A stretch of 11,503 bases of DNA from Sphingobacterium sp. (lineage in GTDB: Bacteria > Bacteroidota > Bacteroidia > Sphingobacteriales > Sphingobacteriaceae). Location: positions 1 through 11,503 of the forward strand of contig JASLCA010000255.1 of the NCBI GenBank assembly GCA_030146225.1. The letters are read 5' to 3'. The position numbers and the translations under genes are program-made. The notes beneath the pieces are model-generated. The model ran no database searches. It had not been told where the DNA came from and worked only from the letters and a program-made list of their open reading frames with translations. Numbering within the stretch: the stretch's first letter is position 1; each line of letters starts with the position of its first letter. Below are positions 6,907 through 11,503 of this stretch, one piece after another.

Positions 6907-6914
6907 CAAATTTA
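6907..6914 (-). promoter_or_regulatory. Possible Bacteroidota-type -7 element before the HU/SPOR gene
   Basis: On the minus strand TAAATTTG matches the Bacteroidota -7 consensus TAnnTTTG exactly, 17 nt before the ATG at 6889. No TTG/TTTG -33 element is seen at a suitable distance upstream, and the region is AT-rich, so this is only a weak candidate for an internal promoter. Confidence 0.2.
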
Positions 6915-6927
6915 TAATCTTATTTGC

Positions 6928-8646
6928 TTAAAATGAAAAATTTAAGCCACCCATTAGATTAAACCCTAAATTAGGGTAATACATATATGACTGGTACTCC
7001 TTGTTAAAGATGTTGTTGGCCTTCACAAAAAGTCCCAATTGTTTTGTTGCTTTATATTCTGCACCTGCGCTTAAGTCAAAGAAGGAAGGTACATCACGCT
7101 TGTAATACGGTGTTAACACAGTTATTGGCGAGGTTGATGCATCGTAGTCATAAACTTTTGCTTTGGATATGCCATGAAACAATGCTTCTGCATCAATATA
7201 CAGTTTCTCCGAGATGTTAAAGCGTGCATTTGCCGCCAATCGCATCTTTGGCGTATGCCAAGCTTCTTCTTCTTGCGCCATAGTATACTGGTCAATATTT
7301 AAGCGTCCACCTAGATTTACCAACTCCGACAGGCGAATATTGATTTCTCCTTCAAGTCCGATATGCTTGGTCGCTTTGTCGCCATTGCCATCATAAATCA
7401 CATCAAACTGGAACGGCTTCTGCATATTGTTCACAAACAAAGGCATACCTTCTAGCTGACGGTATACTGCTTTAACTTTATAGCCAAAGGTTGCTCCTGC
7501 ATTCCCTTTAATACCTCCGAAGAAGCTTAAACGCTCCACCATATTTTGTATCCCAATTTCTGTGCCCAGAAATGGATTCTGACGAGCAAAGTCTCTATAA
7601 GATGCTTTCTTTACCGAGCCATTCACTCCTCCAAATAGGTGTAGGTAGCTTGGTGCTAAGGCAAAGTCAATCTCCGCAACTGGGAATATATTAAAGCTCG
7701 TGCTATCCCCAAACTCAGGAATTAAATTTGCGCCTAATGTTAAGGCATAGTTCTCGCCTTTCAAACGAATGTACGGATTGATTACAGCTAGGGAGTTTTT
7801 GATCTTCCCATTGCGCGTGCCATCTACCGAGTTGAGGTCAACGCTTAAGTTTGCCCCCACATTAAAGGCGCGCATACGCTTATTCAAATAGGCCGAAATG
7901 GCTACCGAAGTCTCTTTAGCATCGTACTTGTCTGAAAAATTATAAGCATCCAACTTGGCGGAGTAGCTCAAGGCCTCATCGTTTGTTGGGTCGTAATTAC
8001 TTTTTAACTCACCACTGAAATAGATATCCGAAAAGGCTTGCTTCTCTTGCGCTGGATTCAATAGGGTTACCTTATCATTGGCGTAGGGTATGCCATAGAA
8101 GTTGGTCGCATAGCGGTTATACCCGATCAAACCATCTATTGTAAACTGTGGCAAGATCCGACTCCCAAATACGCCTACCTCTTGGCGGGAAAACTTCTGA
8201 TTCTCTAAGCTTCCTTTTTGGCTCAGGTGCTTTACAAAACCACCTACGCGCATATCTTCATAGGCATCATAGGCGAAATAGCCCTCGCCCATCAGGGTAC
8301 TTAGATTGCCTAAACCAAATTTCACATAGTTGCTGGCCTGGTCCCGCAATGCCGAGAATGGTGTCTCCTGCACGTCTAGTTCCTTTAAGCCGGTATTGAT
8401 ATCCAACTTCTTGTCGGGCACATTGCCATAGCTAAGCTTTGGCATGTAGCTACGCTTGTTCGTCATATCCGGACTACGGCGAATTTTCACCGCGTCAGCA
8501 AGAATAGGCTTGTAATCACGAACGACATCAAAAGAATCAATAGTTACTGGCCGCTCTGGTGTCACTTGTGCACTGGCTTCATAGCCTAGACCAAGCATCA
8601 GCGCTACTGTGGCGTAATTCTTAAATACTGTTTTATGCAATTTCAT
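6928..8646 (-). CDS. Outer-membrane beta-barrel of TonB-dependent-receptor type, lacking a plug domain
   Basis: The 572-residue protein starts with a signal peptide (basic MKLHK, a hydrophobic stretch, and probable cleavage after ASA near residue 26). A conserved-looking periplasmic segment follows (VTIDSFDVVRDYKP, about 34-47). From about residue 105 to the end it shows alternating amphipathic strands with aromatic girdles, typical of an outer-membrane barrel. It ends in NLMGGLNFSF with a terminal Phe, the usual OM targeting signal. The segment NNIFNKEYQSY before the last strand is characteristic of TonB-dependent receptor barrels. Between the signal peptide and the first strands there are only about 80 residues, too few for a standard plug domain (about 120-150 residues), and no plug motifs are seen. 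It lies 15 nt after the TPR gene with AGGAAAAAG before the ATG, so the two are probably cotranscribed. The ligand or role is unknown. Confidence 0.82.
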   Translation of the reverse strand: MKLHKTVFKNYATVALMLGLGYEASAQVTPERPVTIDSFDVVRDYKPILADAVKIRRSPDMTNKRSYMPKLSYGNVPDKKLDINTGLKELDVQETPFSALRDQASNYVKFGLGNLSTLMGEGYFAYDAYEDMRVGGFVKHLSQKGSLENQKFSRQEVGVFGSRILPQFTIDGLIGYNRYATNFYGIPYANDKVTLLNPAQEKQAFSDIYFSGELKSNYDPTNDEALSYSAKLDAYNFSDKYDAKETSVAISAYLNKRMRAFNVGANLSVDLNSVDGTRNGKIKNSLAVINPYIRLKGENYALTLGANLIPEFGDSTSFNIFPVAEIDFALAPSYLHLFGGVNGSVKKASYRDFARQNPFLGTEIGIQNMVERLSFFGGIKGNAGATFGYKVKAVYRQLEGMPLFVNNMQKPFQFDVIYDGNGDKATKHIGLEGEINIRLSELVNLGGRLNIDQYTMAQEEEAWHTPKMRLAANARFNISEKLYIDAEALFHGISKAKVYDYDASTSPITVLTPYYKRDVPSFFDLSAGAEYKATKQLGLFVKANNIFNKEYQSYMYYPNLGFNLMGGLNFSF

Positions 8647-8661
8647 CTTTTTCCTATTCTA

Positions 8662-11503
8662 TTATTTAAGTTTTTCTAACCTTGACTTCGCCTCTTTCAA
8701 CACATCGTCTTTTTGATTATCGTAGTTATCGATAACACTTTCCAAGGTTGATTTTGCTTGGAACTTATCGCCTTTTCCAAGGTATGCATCAGCCATTAAG
8801 ATAAATCCTTTTGCTACCCAATAATCATATGAAGAGAAGCTGTTGGATATATCAAATGCGGATTCAATCACCTTGTCGTACTGCTTGGCCTTTAATTGTT
8901 GTTCGCCAACGCGGTATCTAGCTTCTGCGCCTGTAATGGTCTTACTTTTTAAAGCGGCAAGATTAAATTCTTTTAAAGCATCAGCTGCCTTATTGCCTGC
9001 GGCATAAGCTTTACCTGAATAAAGGTGCGCCAAGGCGATATCTTCTTCGGATGACTTCTCATACTCACGTACCAACTTGGCGTAGTTCTGTGTCTCCACA
9101 AAATCTCCAATATTGAAGTAACTTACCAATAGACTGTTGATTGCAAAGCCATAGTTGGATTTATACTCCGAGGTTAACTCGAGTTTCTTTAAGGTTTGGA
9201 CGGCCTCATTATAGGCTTTCTTGTTCAGGTGCAATTTGGCTACGCTAATCAGGGTCTGCTCGGTATATGCACTTGTCCAGTCATTCATAATAATATTGAA
9301 GTCATGTAAGGCTTCTGTATCCCGACCTAGCTTTGCATAACTCTCTCCACGGATAAAACGTGCATGCTTCTCATTGATAGGCTTTGGAAACTTATCAAAG
9401 TAGGCATTTACGGCTTCTACTGCTCCTTGGTAGCTACCTCTGTCAAACAGGGTTTTCGCTACACTAAAGGTATGTGCATCTTGCTGCGCCGTGCTTAAGT
9501 CACCTATATTGGTGCTGGTTGCATAGCGGATATAGCCCGTTGCATCCCCATTGTCCAAATAGATATTCTCTATAGAGCGCATCGCTTGCTTTGCCTCATC
9601 GGTGGTGGCATACTGATCCACTACGCGTTGAAAGGTTTTTAAAGCTGCTGCATTGTCATCTTTGTTGTACTGTACCAAGCCTATTGTGACAAGGGCTCTA
9701 GGCACATAGCTGCTCCTTGGATAATCCTGTACCATCTTCTGTAAGCCTCCGATTGCACCATCATAATTACCCATTAAGAAATAGGTGTAAGGTACTTCAA
9801 AAGCCACATCATCGGCATAATTGGACTTAGGGAACATCCGTACAACAGACTGTAGGGTCGCTAGTTTGCCGGTATTGTCACCTTGCAGGCCTTGAATTAT
9901 CCCTCTTTGGAATAATGCATAATCCTGACTCGGTGCTTTCGCTGAAATCAAACGATTGTACTGCTCTAAGGCTTTTCCGTAGTTCTTCATCCCAAAGTAG
10001 GAATCCGCTAAACGGGCAATTGCATCGTTCTTGGTATTTACTTCAATGCCTTCTTTGCTACCAGTTGCTAAAAAGCGTTCAAAGTAATTCGCTGCCGTAC
10101 TGTACTTGTCATTCCGGAAGGCTGCATAAGCCAATGCATAATTGGCATAGATATACACATCGGTACTACGCGCTGCTGGCAGCTGTAAGAACTTGTTGAA
10201 GTTGGTTACCGACTCTGCATACTTACGAACTTCGTACATGGCCTCTGCCTTCCAATAGGTAGACAGGGCGTAGATTTCCTCATCATGTCTATTGCTTTCG
10301 GAGCGCATAAACATAGAGATTGCATTTTCAAATGCACGCTCATTGTAAAACTCTAAACCTCGGTAATAGGTGACTTTTTGGTAAGCTGTATTTGCAGCCT
10401 TGCCTCTTGCACCAATACTTTCTAAGATATCCACCGCAGCACGGTAATTTTTAGTGCTTAACAGCACCTCTGCAAGCAGGGTTTTGGCTTCTTCCTGACG
10501 CTGCGAGCGCGGATAGGTCTCCAAATATTCTTGTGTAGACTCTAAGGCTACCTGATGGAACTCTAACTCATAGGATAGTTTCGCATAGTTAAACAAGCCA
10601 TCCTCCTTTAGCTCGGCATCAAAGTCTAGCTTGGATGCTCTAAAGAATGCATTCCTAGCACTTTGCTTATTGCCAGTCTTCAGGAAGGAATCCCCTAGGG
10701 TGATCATCGCACTTTGATAATATGCATCAGGCTCTGTGAGTTTCTCCAACTCTTTGATGGCCTTCTCATAATCTCCTAGCTTGTAAGCGATATAACCAAT
10801 CTGGTAGCTATCTTGATTGTTCTGGGTCTTGCCCTGATCTTGTGCTTGAAACTTGTCATAGTAGGATTTGGATTGTTGCAAATCCCCTTTGATAAAGTAG
10901 GTAGCGGCCACGATACGGAAGATTTCCGTCTCATGCTCCTGTTTTGTTCTATCTAAAACGGGCAAGGCATAGCTAAGTACATCATCGTAACGCTTGTCCA
11001 AGAAGTACAAGGCCGTGATATAATAAGGGTAGCTATTTTCATAGACTTTGGAACCATTGAGGCGCTCAAATTCATTTAGAGCCGTTTTATATTCCTGATC
11101 TAGGTAACATAGGTAGGCGTAGTAATAGATAGACGCTTCCTGATACTGCCCTTTATCATCCTTAAGACGTTCAAAGAGCGGCTTTGCTGCTACATAGTCA
11201 TCGGTCATAAACTGCGCATAGGCTAGTTTAAAACGATACTCTGTATTTTCAGCACCAGCAAGGTTCTTACTATCTATCTTTTGAAACCACTCTATGGCTT
11301 TCTTATAGTCTTTTTTTGCATAGTAGGACTTCCCGATTTGGAAGTATGCAGCTTTAGCATTGGCACTAGCTGGGTAATCCTTAATGTATTTTAAGAAGTT
11401 TGACTCGGCATTTGAGTCCCCCAATTCCAGTGCGCAGATGGCTTGATAATAACGAACATTTTCCTTTAATAGGCTTAACTCTTCGGTTTCATCTAACTGC
11501 AAG
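8662..11503 (-). CDS. Very long tetratricopeptide-repeat protein, 5'-partial
   Basis: At least 946 residues of continuous TPR-type helical hairpins are visible. The reading frame is still open at the window edge, where the only candidate start is a TTG, so the true N-terminus (probably with a signal peptide) lies outside. Repeats show the canonical W/L-G-Y-A-P pattern. Examples are AAYFQIGKSYYAKKDYKKAI near the visible start, YQIGYIAYKLGDYEKAIKEL, ADSYFGMKNYGKALEQYNRL in the middle and ADAYLGKGDKFQAKSTLESV near the C-terminus. Several hairpins carry YPxS-type linkers (DYPASAN, TYPRSQR, MFPKSNY, DYPRSSY) as in periplasmic CpoB/BamD-type TPR proteins. No catalytic domain is seen in the visible part. 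TPR arrays of this length act as protein scaffolds. Given its neighbours, a role in the periplasm or at the outer membrane bridging the barrel and the motor is inferred, not shown. Confidence 0.88.
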   Translation of the reverse strand, partial: LQLDETEELSLLKENVRYYQAICALELGDSNAESNFLKYIKDYPASANAKAAYFQIGKSYYAKKDYKKAIEWFQKIDSKNLAGAENTEYRFKLAYAQFMTDDYVAAKPLFERLKDDKGQYQEASIYYYAYLCYLDQEYKTALNEFERLNGSKVYENSYPYYITALYFLDKRYDDVLSYALPVLDRTKQEHETEIFRIVAATYFIKGDLQQSKSYYDKFQAQDQGKTQNNQDSYQIGYIAYKLGDYEKAIKELEKLTEPDAYYQSAMITLGDSFLKTGNKQSARNAFFRASKLDFDAELKEDGLFNYAKLSYELEFHQVALESTQEYLETYPRSQRQEEAKTLLAEVLLSTKNYRAAVDILESIGARGKAANTAYQKVTYYRGLEFYNERAFENAISMFMRSESNRHDEEIYALSTYWKAEAMYEVRKYAESVTNFNKFLQLPAARSTDVYIYANYALAYAAFRNDKYSTAANYFERFLATGSKEGIEVNTKNDAIARLADSYFGMKNYGKALEQYNRLISAKAPSQDYALFQRGIIQGLQGDNTGKLATLQSVVRMFPKSNYADDVAFEVPYTYFLMGNYDGAIGGLQKMVQDYPRSSYVPRALVTIGLVQYNKDDNAAALKTFQRVVDQYATTDEAKQAMRSIENIYLDNGDATGYIRYATSTNIGDLSTAQQDAHTFSVAKTLFDRGSYQGAVEAVNAYFDKFPKPINEKHARFIRGESYAKLGRDTEALHDFNIIMNDWTSAYTEQTLISVAKLHLNKKAYNEAVQTLKKLELTSEYKSNYGFAINSLLVSYFNIGDFVETQNYAKLVREYEKSSEEDIALAHLYSGKAYAAGNKAADALKEFNLAALKSKTITGAEARYRVGEQQLKAKQYDKVIESAFDISNSFSSYDYWVAKGFILMADAYLGKGDKFQAKSTLESVIDNYDNQKDDVLKEAKSRLEKLK

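Overview
The window looks like Bacteroidota chromosome, most likely Sphingobacterium/Sphingobacteriaceae-like. The evidence is moderate GC, an ExbB-ExbD-TonB set followed at once by folC, a membrane protein with N-terminal HU/CCDC81-type domains and a C-terminal SPOR domain, and a plug-less TonB-dependent-receptor-type outer-membrane barrel beside a very long TPR protein. Genus is inferred from gene content, not measured. All nine genes lie on the minus strand, so transcription runs from 11503 towards 1. No tRNA, rRNA, CRISPR array, insertion sequence or integrase was seen, and no gene-free stretch exceeds 300 bases (the longest is 1999-2133).

Region A (11503 down to 2134) reads as one long co-directional cluster with short gaps: TPR-repeat protein (5' end outside the window), plug-less OM beta-barrel, HU/SPOR inner-membrane protein, exbB, exbD, tonB-like gene and folC. 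Spacings are 15, 38, 116, 64, 62 and 2 nt. Apart from folC (cytoplasmic folate metabolism), the products form a plausible envelope-spanning set: a proton-driven ExbB/ExbD motor, a TonB-type transducer, a peptidoglycan-binding SPOR protein, an outer-membrane barrel and a TPR scaffold. The parts list resembles proteobacterial Tol-Pal (motor, transducer, peptidoglycan binder, TPR protein), but shared function is inference.

Region B (1998 down to 534) is a compact alkylation-repair pair. It encodes an AraC-type HTH fused to an O6-methylguanine-DNA methyltransferase, overlapping by 14 nt an AlkB-family Fe(II)/2-oxoglutarate dioxygenase. It resembles the E. coli ada-alkB operon, but the fusion lacks Ada's N-terminal methylphosphotriester-sensing domain. 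A perfect 14-bp inverted repeat (2004-2017 / 2046-2059) sits immediately upstream of the corrected start codon. One arm contains the likely ribosome binding site, making this the most striking non-coding signal in the window.

Region C (413 to 1) is the N-terminal half of a classical short-chain dehydrogenase/reductase, cut by the window edge.

Two gene starts were moved downstream of the longest possible reading frame because the longer frames begin with TTG: the Ada-like gene now starts at 1998 and exbD at 4738. The TPR gene also has only a TTG at the edge, so it is treated as 5'-partial.
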